DNA of 64,000 nucleotides from Cymbomonas tetramitiformis (Eukaryota; Chlorophyta; Pyramimonadophyceae; Pyramimonadales; Pyramimonadaceae), in assembly GCA_001247695.2 (NCBI GenBank), contig LGRX02034300.1, positions 1-64,000 on the forward strand, given 5' to 3'. How positions within the stretch are numbered: position 1 is the first letter of the stretch; each line of letters begins with the position of its first letter. Below, in pieces: positions 18,573-29,000 of this stretch. The notes below the pieces were generated by a model, which worked only from the letters and a program-made list of their open reading frames with translations, did no database searches and had not been told where the DNA came from. Made by a program: the position numbers and the translations under genes.

Positions 18573-21146
18573 TTACACTAGGAAAGGGAATTTACTTTTT
18601 TCTTTGTCCAGTCTATTGATCGTGGCAGATGTCACTGCGGTCGAATGAAATCTTGATGGGTTCCGATCTACAGAAGAAAAGTGCCAAGGTTTTCCTTCAC
18701 CAAAATGTCTGTTCAAAACTCGTGTGACAAAAGGTTCACACTCAGAGGGTGCAGGCCCATTCCAATGCACCATAGCTTCCATGCTGTATCGCTCTTGACC
18801 CAAGTGCCTACCACCGATAGCATGGGCATCTATGGTACTCCCCATACCTTCCACGACTTCTTCACAGATGGTCTTTAAGGAACAATGGGTAAACAAATAC
18901 AGCCAGTCAGAAACTCCTTCATAAAGTGATGTGTCAGTGAAAATATCCTCCATAATAACACAACCAGAGGCCCCTGTCCAACGCATATTGTATTTGGGAC
19001 TGGTTTGAAAGGCAGTTACCAGGCGTTGTTTCAAAACAAGGTGTTGCTCCCGAAGGTCCTCTATGGAAGGCAACCTGATTTTCCCAACATCTGTCGCCCA
19101 GGCGTGCACCTTAGCCAAACTGTCGAGTTGTGCCTGTTCGCTCAAGGGGCAAGGAGAAGAAATAAGAATACGGAGGTCAAAGCACTCTGCCATCCAAGCA
19201 AATTGTTCTGGAATGTCACTGATAATACGAGTGTGATAAAAGTGTAGGACAACCTCGCACCAGTCTCCAAGCTGCACCATCAAGTATTCAAAGGACAGAC
19301 GTTTATTTGTGCAAGCAAGTAGGCTAACACCTGCAAACTTTCCCTTTCGAAATTCCTCCACCTTCTCTGAAAAAAAACTCATATGACTCGTCGGAAGTCT
19401 TTCTGCTCTAAACTCCTTTAGCAACTGCTTGAATAAAACCTCGAAGTTGAGCATCTCCTGGCGGTGCTCCCAAGGAAGTGTGTTCACCGTTTGCAGCTTC
19501 AAAGATAGAAACATAGTGTGCTCCAATAGATCGGTGACACCCATCAAGAGGCCCACAAACTCAAAGTTCTTCAACACTTTCAAGAGCTCACGTGTTTCCT
19601 CGTCAGCTGGGAACTCCTTCGCACGTCCCTGCAGCCTAACTTGAAAGATGTGCCAGTCACGTAAAAAGTTCAAATACACTTTTCTCTCAGCTTGCGCGAA
19701 ACGAGTCTCACAAAAACGAGCGGGATTGTATAGCTTTTCCTTGAGATCAGTTGCAATTTTCCTGACCTCTTCATACCCTTTTCCATAAGAAACTTTAGAC
19801 AGTTGGCTTGAAACTTTCGTTGCCAAATCGGAGTACCATGCTACAGTTGGCAGGGCAACTGTTCCTTCTTTGTCCTGGCGGGTATCCCCCAAAACCAACT
19901 CCAAACGATGTGCCCCGCCCCAGCCAGGAAGGGTCCAGTCAACACAGTTTCCTGCCAGGCTGCACAGTTCCTCAGGCACTCCTAAAGTGAAATATTGTCC
20001 ATCATATGCGTGCCCTGTCCACTGTTGTGCAAACATTTCTTTCGAAATGCGGTAAGGGCTAATGCCCCCTAGCAAGTTCGCGGCAACTGCAGGGCCAGTA
20101 TGGCCATCGACTACTGGCGGGTTAGATAAGAGGAACGGTTTTATTTTCCCTCGTACCATGAACAGCATCCTTGTGGTTTGTCCTGTCCTTCTAAGCTCAG
20201 TGACCTTGTCAGCAAGTAAAGCAAAGGGGGGATTTCGACCGGTAGCTGGGTCAGGGGTATTCAGAAAATCGATTAAGCCCTGGACGATCTCTTTGTGCGC
20301 TGCGTCCAGGAACTTCGGAGGAAACTTTTCGCTGTGATTTAGTGTGCCTATAAAAATACCATCCTTTGACTTTTCGTACAAATATCGTTCAAAAAATAAA
20401 TAGCTCTCAGCTTCACGAATAGTAAAATATGCGGCTCTGCCTATAACCAAACCAAGTTTCTTACGCGCAGCCTCTTCAGCTTTCAATGCTGCGACCTCCT
20501 CGACCACCCACAAGTGGATAGCACACTCCTGATGTCTTTTCACTGCGGTCCTTATGTTTTTTATCGCTTGAGACGCTGAAATCAGGCCTACTTTGTCGAT
20601 CGCGTAACCAGATTTGAGTTTGGCGGGCGCACATCTTGCTAGCCGGAAACAAAGGTTACAGCTCAAGATATCGTCTTCCACGTTCCAGTCGAAATCACAC
20701 TCGGAGCAAATAGCAAGGATGTTGGAGCAGTTTTCGATAGCTGAAGGGTTTGAAACATTTTTCGTTACGGTGGGAACAATAGGCGCACACGTGAATTGCT
20801 CTTTCATGCCCTCAGCAACTTTGAAGGCCACACGATTGGGCAAATGAGAAACGTCGAGCTGTAAGTTGGCGATGTCGTTGCGCAGCTTTTCAATCACTTC
20901 ACCTTGCGTCTGGATCTGTGTGGGAATACTTTCGGTACCTTCATTGCGACTAGTAAGATCGGCCATTTCAATTTCCACAGTTGGTTGCTCCGGACGACTT
21001 CTTTTCACACCGACCGACGCGAACATAGATCCTATATCTTGGGATGCTTTCTCTGGATGAACATCCCTCATATGCCTCGTCATATTTCTCGCTACTATAA
21101 GCTTGTTGCATTTCGCGCACTGCACGGAGGCGTTGTGCTTTTCCAT
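18573..21146 (-). CDS. Putative transposase with N-terminal C2H2/BED-like zinc finger
   Basis: The best start is the ATG at 21144-21146, giving about 858 residues. The frame stays open to 21404, but that extension runs through a 77-bp palindrome and lacks protein character. Next comes a finger 'CAKCNKL...RHMRDVH' (C-x2-C...H-x4-H), a Cys-rich segment 'CSECDFDW...CNLCFRLARC', and a helix-rich body. The segment 'FALLADKVTELRRTGQTTRMLFMVRG' recalls the start of the catalytic fold in animal zinc-finger proteins derived from transposases (KIAA1586/ZNF862-type). I cannot name the catalytic acids with confidence. The element's TIRs and TSD support transposase function. The frame is intact. Confidence 0.7.
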   Translation of the reverse strand: MEKHNASVQCAKCNKLIVARNMTRHMRDVHPEKASQDIGSMFASVGVKRSRPEQPTVEIEMADLTSRNEGTESIPTQIQTQGEVIEKLRNDIANLQLDVSHLPNRVAFKVAEGMKEQFTCAPIVPTVTKNVSNPSAIENCSNILAICSECDFDWNVEDDILSCNLCFRLARCAPAKLKSGYAIDKVGLISASQAIKNIRTAVKRHQECAIHLWVVEEVAALKAEEAARKKLGLVIGRAAYFTIREAESYLFFERYLYEKSKDGIFIGTLNHSEKFPPKFLDAAHKEIVQGLIDFLNTPDPATGRNPPFALLADKVTELRRTGQTTRMLFMVRGKIKPFLLSNPPVVDGHTGPAVAANLLGGISPYRISKEMFAQQWTGHAYDGQYFTLGVPEELCSLAGNCVDWTLPGWGGAHRLELVLGDTRQDKEGTVALPTVAWYSDLATKVSSQLSKVSYGKGYEEVRKIATDLKEKLYNPARFCETRFAQAERKVYLNFLRDWHIFQVRLQGRAKEFPADEETRELLKVLKNFEFVGLLMGVTDLLEHTMFLSLKLQTVNTLPWEHRQEMLNFEVLFKQLLKEFRAERLPTSHMSFFSEKVEEFRKGKFAGVSLLACTNKRLSFEYLMVQLGDWCEVVLHFYHTRIISDIPEQFAWMAECFDLRILISSPCPLSEQAQLDSLAKVHAWATDVGKIRLPSIEDLREQHLVLKQRLVTAFQTSPKYNMRWTGASGCVIMEDIFTDTSLYEGVSDWLYLFTHCSLKTICEEVVEGMGSTIDAHAIGGRHLGQERYSMEAMVHWNGPAPSECEPFVTRVLNRHFGEGKPWHFSSVDRNPSRFHSTAVTSATINRLDKEKSKFPFLV

Positions 21147-21290
21147 GGTGAAAGTCCGAACGCAGACTCGTTTGCTGCGGGATACAGTTTTTATGAGAAA
21201 TAAGCGAGGTCTCGCTCCAGCAGGAGACCCAACGACGGATGCACGGTTAAACCAGACCAGGCTGAGTACTGTGACTGTGACTGTGTGACT

Positions 21291-21367
21291 CCATTGGATA
21301 TCCGATCGAGGGGTTGAGACACACAAATTATTTGCGTGTCTCAACCCCTCGATCAGATATCCAATGG
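21291..21367. repeat. Near-perfect 32-bp inverted repeat with 13-bp loop
   Basis: The arm starting CCATTGGATATCCGATCGAG pairs with the arm ending CGATCAGATATCCAATGG with one mismatch; the loop is 21323-21335. It lies about 145 bp upstream of the transposase start, inside the element, and could form a strong hairpin. Possible roles are promoter structure or a small-RNA source; neither is shown. Confidence 0.85.
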
Positions 21368-21776
21368 AGCTAGACGCTAGCAGTAGCGTTATCGAGGTAT
21401 CCATACGGCTGCGTTCACTATTTTCCCAGAATTCAGAATCCAGAATTCCAGACGTGAGTGGATTCTGATCTGATCTGATCTGTGATCTCGAGAAGAGAGT
21501 ATTCGCGAGTATTCACGAGAAACTCGAGAGAAAAACGGAAAATCGCCTGGCTGCCCTCCTGCGGGGCGAATACTCGCTCCACCATTTTTTTTCCTCCTCC
21601 AGCCGGGCTGCTGTTTTTAGGTAAAATGTCGTACTAGGGCCGTGACAACTGCAAGTTAGCGCTGCCGTGTAGATTGGACTTGGACTTGCCATTCTAGCCG
21701 AGCCGGTGTGGCTCCTTGTCTCTGCATGCTAGCCGGCTTGCCTGGTGACACCTCATCCCCACGGGGTGAGGTGGTG

Positions 21777-22021
21777 TCACGGGGAGCCCAATCTTTCCCC
21801 CCCACTGTAAGGGGGGGGACGGTGGGTCACCTGTCATTCACCCCTCGACATGTGTTGTCACCAGTCACCGTGTCACCGCGTTCCGACTCATAAAACACTA
21901 TGCTCAGTATTTTATATCATCTTAGCACACAGTGAACCTCTGCCCCCTGCCATTCTGTTTCACTGCTTATCTCGAGATATATATATACCCACGACATATA
22001 TATATATCCTCTCTTTTGTGA
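21777..22021 (+). repeat. LTR-C, right
   Basis: Matches 16942-17186 base for base as far as I can read; followed by AATGG. Confidence 0.9.
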
Positions 22022-22063
22022 AATGGAAGAAACAACACCACTGAACGTAGGTGGGTCCAGACC

Positions 22064-22311
22064 TGATGTGAAAGCAGATAATATTGATATATATGCTTGC
22101 AGTGGAAAATGATAAGCAGCGCGGTAGGGTTTCGGTTCTCGGCTAAAGTCAGATAATACAATAATGGTGGTCGGACTTAAGCTGGCAGGACCGTGACACA
22201 CTCGCGGAGCAAACAGGCAGGCACTGCAAGTGACATCCTACCAGGCGAGGGGTGACATAGGGGGCACCACTGTTCCCCCCTTATGGGGGGAGAAAGTTGG
22301 CACTCCCATGA
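22064..22311. repeat. LTR-B, right
   Basis: Partner of 15424-15670. The outer element's terminal sequence continues directly after it at CAGTTCCGTG. Confidence 0.85.
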
Positions 22312-22530
22312 CAGTTCCGTGACCACCACCTAGTTTGCCAGTCGCCACCCTAGGTGGTGTGCTGGAAGTGACGCCCCGACTGTCATTCCTATAGTTAGGG
22401 TGTATGACTATCACCGGTCCCGGAACACTAGACTCCGAACATATAACGGGAAGACTGAGTATTCTCACCGGTTATCTATTCTGCGATTATCTGTCTCACC
22501 GAATATACAATCCAACTGATATATTCAGCA

Positions 22531-23062
22531 ATACATGTGTGCATTCTAAAACAGGGTGCGGATAAGCGGACAACTACCTCTACCTCGGTACTGTTAACTG
22601 TAAAGCGGTCAAGGTGTCACTCTCGCATGCCAGATGTTTCAGGTTACGAGCTTCGGCCGCTGCGCGGCCGGTCGCGATTTTCGACACGACAAGAAAGGAA
22701 AGCAGCTGCGAGCTGGTAACCTCCGGACTACCACAGAAAATTAAAAAAAATCCCCCCCAAAAAATCGCTTCCGGAGCGGAGGCTCTGACTTGTGAGAGTG
22801 ACACAGTACAGTAAAGGCTATACTGTAGGCTTTCTTAAACGTTTATGCTGTAACGTGTTTTCCCTTACGTTAGTCGCCGTGATCAGGTCGAACATATATC
22901 TGTTGATTTTGTCAACGAGTTTCTCTTCTCTATCTCGTACGCCTAAAGTACTACAGCAGAGTTCTCACATATGTGGACAACCTGTGTTTTTCTTCGGGCT
23001 GTTTACCGTGTCGCAATTCTGTTGTGAGTAGCCCAGAGTTCTTAGTTAGTACGTTGCTCAAG
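22531..23062. other. Spacer / upstream region of PRP3
   Basis: Between the end of the nested TE block and the PRP3 start codon. It includes an A/C homopolymer-rich stretch (22740-22765) and T-rich sequence from 22830. It probably holds the PRP3 promoter and 5' UTR, but no TATA or other motif is convincing. Confidence 0.4.
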
Positions 23063-26000
23063 ATGGAGGACTCGGGAGACAAAAGAAAACGAGAATCGGA
23101 AGCTGTTCCAGATGCTGTCGATCCGCCGAAGAAAACACGGAGGTCAGCACGTTATGTATTTCATTTTGCTATTGTTTCATATTTTTGACTCGTTCATGCC
23201 GTGCAGATCCCGCTTTGACCAAGAGACTCCATCCGCACCGCGACCGTCTAGATTCGATGCACCAGCCCAGGCACAAGCGACCCCAGGCGTGGTGCGTCAC
23301 TTTATACTGCCAATTGCAATGATAATGACTTGCAAATACTAAGGGACTTTCACCTCGATCCTGGCAAACAGGTCGCTGTCGGTGGAGCGAAACCCGTGCT
23401 TTCAATGGATGCGATCTCGAAAGCCAAGGCTGCCTTACAGAAGCACAAGGATCTGAAGGCAAAGCTCGACGCAAATGCAAAGGTTTGTAGCCGCAAACAA
23501 TCGGGGATGATTTGTGACTGCAATTCTGTTGCGTTAGGCTATTAGCAACTGCGCAGAAACCTCGGTGCGTCACCATGCGTTCTTGTAGTTCACCTTTTTG
23601 CGTATAGTGTATTCAAAGATTTCAAGCTGACCATGTCATACACTCAGGCCATACTTCCTCAGGACCGCCTTCTCAAAACTTTTCTCCGCAAAATTTGTCT
23701 GCAAGGATAGATCTTCTCCCCTTTGCTTCGGTTGCGAAAAAGTTGTTTCAAGGTTACCCCACCAGCTTCGACAAGTCACAACTTGATGCCCGTTGCGTCG
23801 TGAAATGTTATGCCAGGTCAAAGCAGCGCTGGCCTCGAAGACTCCAAGCACCACAGTTCCAGCCGGTACCCGGGCATTCATCCGTTTATCCTGCGCACGC
23901 CACATAGACCTGCTTCCCTTTTACGTTAGAGGACGGTTGCGCCCTTGCGTTTCTCCTCTTTCAGGCTGTACGCTTCTCGAAGGCTTCTCGAAGACACTTA
24001 TCGCGCCTCGGCTATGCGGCCCTGGAAATCCTCTTCACACTGAAACCTCTGTCACCGGAACTCGTTGCACTCCTAGAGAGGACTTGCGGTTTATAACTGT
24101 TAAAGTTCAAAATACCGCCCTATCCCAGCAACAGAACAAGTTGCCCTTTGTCATTCTCTTCCCTCTCTCCCCAACGAGTCAAGAAAGGTCAGAAATCTGA
24201 GCGTGCTCTCCGCGTCACAGGCGCTCTGCCGACTGCGACCCCAGCCTCTTTAGCGCAACCTGCGTTGGAAAAGGTGAGGCCCTCCCCGCCTTTGCGTTCG
24301 TGTCCAGGTGAGTGTCGACGATTTGTTTGTGCACATATACATTTTCTCTTCTGCGAGCACTGAGATGAATCGACCGATCACAGGTGATGATGCTTGCGCA
24401 GTCCCTTTCGCAAAAGGCGGGCGGTCAGGGCATTCCCATGGCCGCTGCTGGAGGAATTCAGTACGTCTGACCCTCCGTTCTCACTACCCTCCGTAACAAT
24501 GCACTATCGCTTAGGAAGCCCTGCCGCACGAAGAGGCAAGGTCGCCACCATCCCAAGAAATCGCAAACGGTGTTTGAAAACAGTAACCCCTGAAGCTGTC
24601 ACTCATGTTCAGCGCCACGCCGAAAGTTCGAGAATCGTGCGTTCGGAAGCTCTCCAATTGGGGTTTCCGATACGTTCTTCGTGTTTTCTGCATTTAATCT
24701 CCGGGAAGAGAATGGGGCTTCTCTACTACGCTCCCTTGCCGCATCGACTCTGGCCCTGCAGCGCTGCACACACACGAACTTGGCATTGAAGAGGGGACTG
24801 AGTTGCTGGTTCGAGTTTCTGTCGCGCAGGCCCCCGCCCCTGCGCGTTGATGCACTGGTAAGCGCCACCACCCAAACACATTACATTCCCGCGTTCTTCA
24901 GTCTGAACGTGGGGAACGTCCCCCCTGTCCACTGTCCACTCTCTCGGCAGCTGCGTTGAAGCGGTGGCTGGAGAGCTGCGAAACCTGAACTGCCTTCGTT
25001 GCATGTCACATGCCTCCAGTTGCACGGACACCGGAATCAGTGCAGCTTTCGCCATGGGCATAATGTCAAGGTGCAGGGAGCTTATTATCCCTCGACTGGA
25101 TCCCTCGACTGACAAAATATGAAGCCCTCATTAGTCGCGCGCGAAGGGCCTTCTCTTCCTTTGTCTCGCTGAGCGCGTTCCAATCCGCAGGAGCGTGTCT
25201 GCAACGCTGCGCGGGTGCCCGGTTGCGTTCTTTTAACGCGGATCGGGACGCTGCTGTGGGCTGTGCGGGCTATTCCCAGGGGCGCGAGCTGGACGCCAGC
25301 GGGCAGGTGATCACTTCCACCGTGGTGCCGCCGTCGACCCTCCAAGTTCGTCTCTCTCTCTCTCTCTCTCGCCTCCCTCACTAGACACCTTCAGCCCCCA
25401 TATCCTCAAACGAGATGTTTGTTGAGCCTCTCTTTACGGGGGATGGTTATACTCCGCGAGGGTCACAAGGGGATATATGACGTAGCACGATCACACGGGA
25501 TCCAGTTTCCCTTTCCTGCTCCTTCAAGCCCTCCTTCTAACTCTGCGCGCGAAGCCATAATCGCGGGATCCGAAGTAAACAACCTCTACAAAAACCCCGC
25601 CTCCAGGGTCTCTCTACTGTTCTAATGTTTTTGAACAGGATCATTTTGACGATTCGCATTACTCTGGTCGCAATAACCCCCTAGTTCTCAACTGCGCCGC
25701 CTATCCAGCTCGAGCCTCACGCGGCGCTCATCGGGGAATGCAGCGGGTCAGCGCTCCTTGCGGCTTTTCCAGGTGTACTTTCACCTCTCCCCACCGTATT
25801 GGCGGACTCAGGAGCTTATTGTCGTGGGTGGAGGCTTTGGTGCAGGTGAACATTATGAAGCAGAAGATGGAGGAGATGAAGGGTGTCCCGACCCCCGAGA
25901 CCCCCGAGGACAGTGCCTTCTACGATCCTCGGCAAGGCCCCTCCACACTGCCGCACGCTTCATACTCTCAGGGCTACCACAGAGCTCGCCTCCTGCTGCA

Positions 26001-29000
26001 GTAGCTGCTCGTCGAACATAGTAAACTTGTTAGGACTTCAGAATCACTCAGTGACTCTGGTGTTGCGATTTGGACCTCTCTGCAAACGTATCCCGTGTTG
26101 CTCGCTTTGAGAAGCACTGTTTTGGTAAGCTGTCTTCTTCTGATCATGGCAGAGTTCTGAAAAATATAGGCGGGCACTCAGTTTCTCCGCAAGATCTTTC
26201 TCTTACAGCTGGGACGAAGCACTGTGGCTTCCTTTCGTTTCTTGATCTAAGGACAAATTGCTGTGGAGGTCACAGAATGAGCAGCGCCAAGGGCAGCCTG
26301 GAAAGGCGAGGACGGCGCGCCTTTGCCTTCATGGAACAGGGGAAGCTTGAGAAGGCTGCACAGCGTGCCCGTATCAAGGTCTGCGCCTGGATGCCGTCAA
26401 GGCTGTGGAGCTTGCCTTTTTTTTACTCAGAGTTCAGTCCTAGGAATATGCACAAAGCCGTGTTCTGTTAGAAGCTGAAGTTGCATATTCCAAATTGCAC
26501 AGGCAGTTTTGCTTGCTGGGGTTGCAAACACCACAGCGCTTGTAACTATGCCATTGTCTTTTATCACCGACGCCCTTTCTGGCGGTCAGGGCGCTGCACC
26601 ACTTGTTTATTTCTCTCCCTGCATGTTTGGTTATCCCTGTGGAGAGAGGGTGCGTTGCGGTGTTTACCTCTTCCCGAGGTCCACCAGCACCGAGCTCCTG
26701 TTGCTGTTCTCATCTGTGGGTTACACCTTGGGCTGCGAGGGGTTGTACAGGCGCGCTTTGGTGACGAGGCCCTGGAGCAAATGATGGCGCGCGAGCAGCA
26801 GGAGAAAATGGCAGCAAAGGCTGCGGCCGCCGGGCCTTCCTCGAAGGACGTGAACCTGATTCCCTTGGGGCAGCGTGCTAACGCAGCCCCCGAGGTGGAA
26901 GCCAAGGCAAGTCTCGGTTGTACATACTCATGCTCTCTTCCACAGTTTGGCCTCTCTCCTTACTTCCCGCGACTGTTAATCGGGGGAAACGATCTTATGA
27001 GAACTTACGATCGGAGGCGTGGGAATCGTTTCTCCCGGCTTATCTAGTCTTAATAGACCCGGACAGCTTAGAAGTTGCTTCTCCCGGCTGCCCCGATCAG
27101 AGAAGACCCTCGCAGCTTGGAATCATTTCTCCCTGCTCATCTTAGTAGAGAAGCCCCTCACAGCTCAGGATTTGCGTCTCTCAGCTTATCTGATCAGAGA
27201 AGACCCTCACAGCTTAGGACTTGCGTCTCTTGGCTCATCTCATAACAGAAGACCCTCACAGCTTTGGCTGCCACGCTTTCGCCTCCCACCTCCCGCCTCC
27301 CGGAGCATTCATTCCACCAGCCTCCCAGATTATTCTACCAGCCTCCGAGCTGAGCTGTACCATACCACACCAGTTCGCAGCCGCATGCTGCAAATGGATG
27401 CCAGTGACAGGCACAGGCTGGAACATGCCTTCCTTGCCCGGAGGGAGGGGGAGGGCCTGAGGCTGCGGTGCCCCTTGTGACAGGCACAGGCTGGAACATG
27501 CCTTCCTTGCCTGGAGGGAGGGGAGGGCCTGAGGCTGCGGTGCCCCTTGTGACAGGCACAGGCTTGAACATGCCTTCCTTGCCTGGAGGGAGGGGGAGGG
27601 CCTGAGGCTGCGGCGCTCCCAGTGACAGGCACAGGCTGGAACATGCCTTCCTTGCCTGGAGGGAGGGGGAGGGCCTGAGGCTGCGGTGCCCCTTGTGACA
27701 GGCGAAGGTGGAGCCCGTGCCGGAAGTGGAGTGGTGGGACGCACCGCTGCTGGAGAACAAGCATTATGACAGTGTGCGCGGGGGCAACTGGAAGATCAAT
27801 GCCACCAAGATGAACATATACGTGGAGCATCCCGTCAAGCTCGAGCCCCCGATAGAGGCCGCTGCACCCCCCCCGCAGCCCCTGAAGTTGACCAAAAAGG
27901 AGCACAAGAAGCTGCGCACCCAGCGCCGTCTCCAGCGCGAGAAGGAACGACAGGAGATGATCAAGCAGGTGCCGCCTTCTTCTACGTCCCCTCGGAGCAC
28001 CCGCAGATGCGTGTGGTCCCCGCAGCGCCGTCTGCAGTGCCCGCAGCAAAGGGCCGCGGCTCCGGGCGGTGCAAGCCCTGCGATGAGGCTAGGAATGCGC
28101 GTTGTTCCGGGCTTCTGGAAGCGATTTGAGCTGTGCCAGCAGCATCTATTTCACCGCTGGCTTTCCACTGGTGTTCGTTGAGGCAGTGGTTCACGCTGCT
28201 CAGCACTTGCTCACCTAAATCCTACAGTAGGGCCCAGGAATGGGCAGGCATACAATGACTGCTGCGCAATACCCCAGCACGTGCAGGTGCGGACGCAGGG
28301 TTTTGAGCTCCAAGCAAAACTGGTGTTTTGGGCATCTGTGGTGTCGGATTGTCAAGCTGCAAAGGGCAGCACTCGCAGATGTTGCGCCTCCTGGTAGTGA
28401 CCCGAGCCTGAGCGATGTTCATGGATGGGGTGTGGGCAGGGCCTGCTAGAGCCGCCTAAGCCGAAGGTGAAGATCTCCAATTTGATGAGGGTGATGGGCA
28501 TGGAGGCGACGGCGGATCCGACGCAAATAGAGAAGGAGGTCCGGGAACAGATGGCCGAGCGCTCCACCGCGCACGAGGACCGCAATTTGGCACGCAAGCT
28601 CACGGCATCTGAGCGCCGCGACAAGAAGAGCCGCAAGCTGTTCGAGGATGACTTGCACCCGGAGACCATGGCCGCCGTGTACAAGGTGAAGAACCTGACC
28701 AACAAGCACAACCAGTGGAAGGTGGACATCAACGCCCAGGAGAATAAGCTCACTGGTATGCCTGCGGGGGCGGGCTCCCTTCGGCGTTGTGTTTCTGTCC
28801 GGTGTGGTCGCATGCACCGCCTGAAGGCGGCGTTAATCACGAATTTTCGGAGGAGTGCTTGACATGCCGTCACCAAGGCGCGCCGTCGTTTGGAAGGCTT
28901 GTGCCTTCCGAGGCTATCCTCCCACCAGCAACACCATTTCCAACCCTGCAGTAGATACATCCCATGGATATGCGAGCAGTCAATCAATGCATTCAATCGC

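Larger units (their letters stand above)
18290..21639 (-). mobile_element. DNA transposon, 3350 bp, imperfect TIRs, 6-bp TSD CCGTGA
   Basis: The ends are CCCTAGTTCGATA (left) and, read inward, CCCTAGTACGACA (right), 11 of 13 matching. CCGTGA lies immediately outside both ends (18284-18289 and 21640-21645). The element contains one long minus-strand gene. A 6-bp duplication does not fit hAT (8), Tc1 (2) or PIF (3) and points to a less common superfamily. It sits in LTR-C between gag and the right LTR. Confidence 0.8.
16942..22021 (+). mobile_element. Copia-class LTR element 'LTR-C', 245-bp LTRs, TSD AATGG
   Basis: The LTRs at 16942-17186 and 21777-22021 appear identical (TCACGGGG...CTTTTGTGA). 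AATGG flanks the element at 16937-16941 and 22022-22026. The internal part has gag but no pol; most of it is occupied by a 3.35-kb DNA transposon. A GGGGTGAGGTGGTG tract directly before the right LTR is a candidate polypurine tract. Identical LTRs and an exact TSD indicate a recent insertion. Confidence 0.9.
15424..22311. mobile_element. LTR element 'LTR-B' (247/248-bp LTRs), itself carrying LTR-C
   Basis: Direct repeats at 15424-15670 and 22064-22311 are nearly identical (TGATGTGAAAG...CTCCCATGA). The host flank reads CAATT before the left copy and CAGTT after the right copy. The inverted sister of the host element at about 47.68 kb shows a single CAGTT in unbroken context, so this is a 5-bp duplication with one change. 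The remaining LTR-B interior (15671-16941 and 22027-22063) has no pol, so it is non-autonomous. Its 184-residue + frame (15857-16411) is not recognisable. Confidence 0.8.
8694..22530 (+). mobile_element. Copia-like non-autonomous retroelement, copy 1, carrying nested insertions
   Basis: The element encodes gag and a membrane segment but no pol. It shares sequence with an inverted copy at 47.5-50.5 kb from about 8735 onward. It is interrupted by a MITE at 10137-10405, a TIR element at 11399-14985 and an LTR element at 15424-22311. Its 3' terminal sequence resumes at 22312 and ends at about 22530 in ...TATTCAGCA, the same end point as the other copy (47465). A short stretch at 8694-8724 resembles part of that 3' terminal sequence, which suggests a degraded 5' LTR. 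Removing the insertions leaves an element of roughly 3.2 kb. Confidence 0.75.

Noticed and set aside
18573..21404. hAT transposase assignment and a start at 21404
   Set aside because: The element has a 6-bp duplication, not 8, and the N-terminal extension runs through a palindrome with no protein character; the ATG at 21146 is better.
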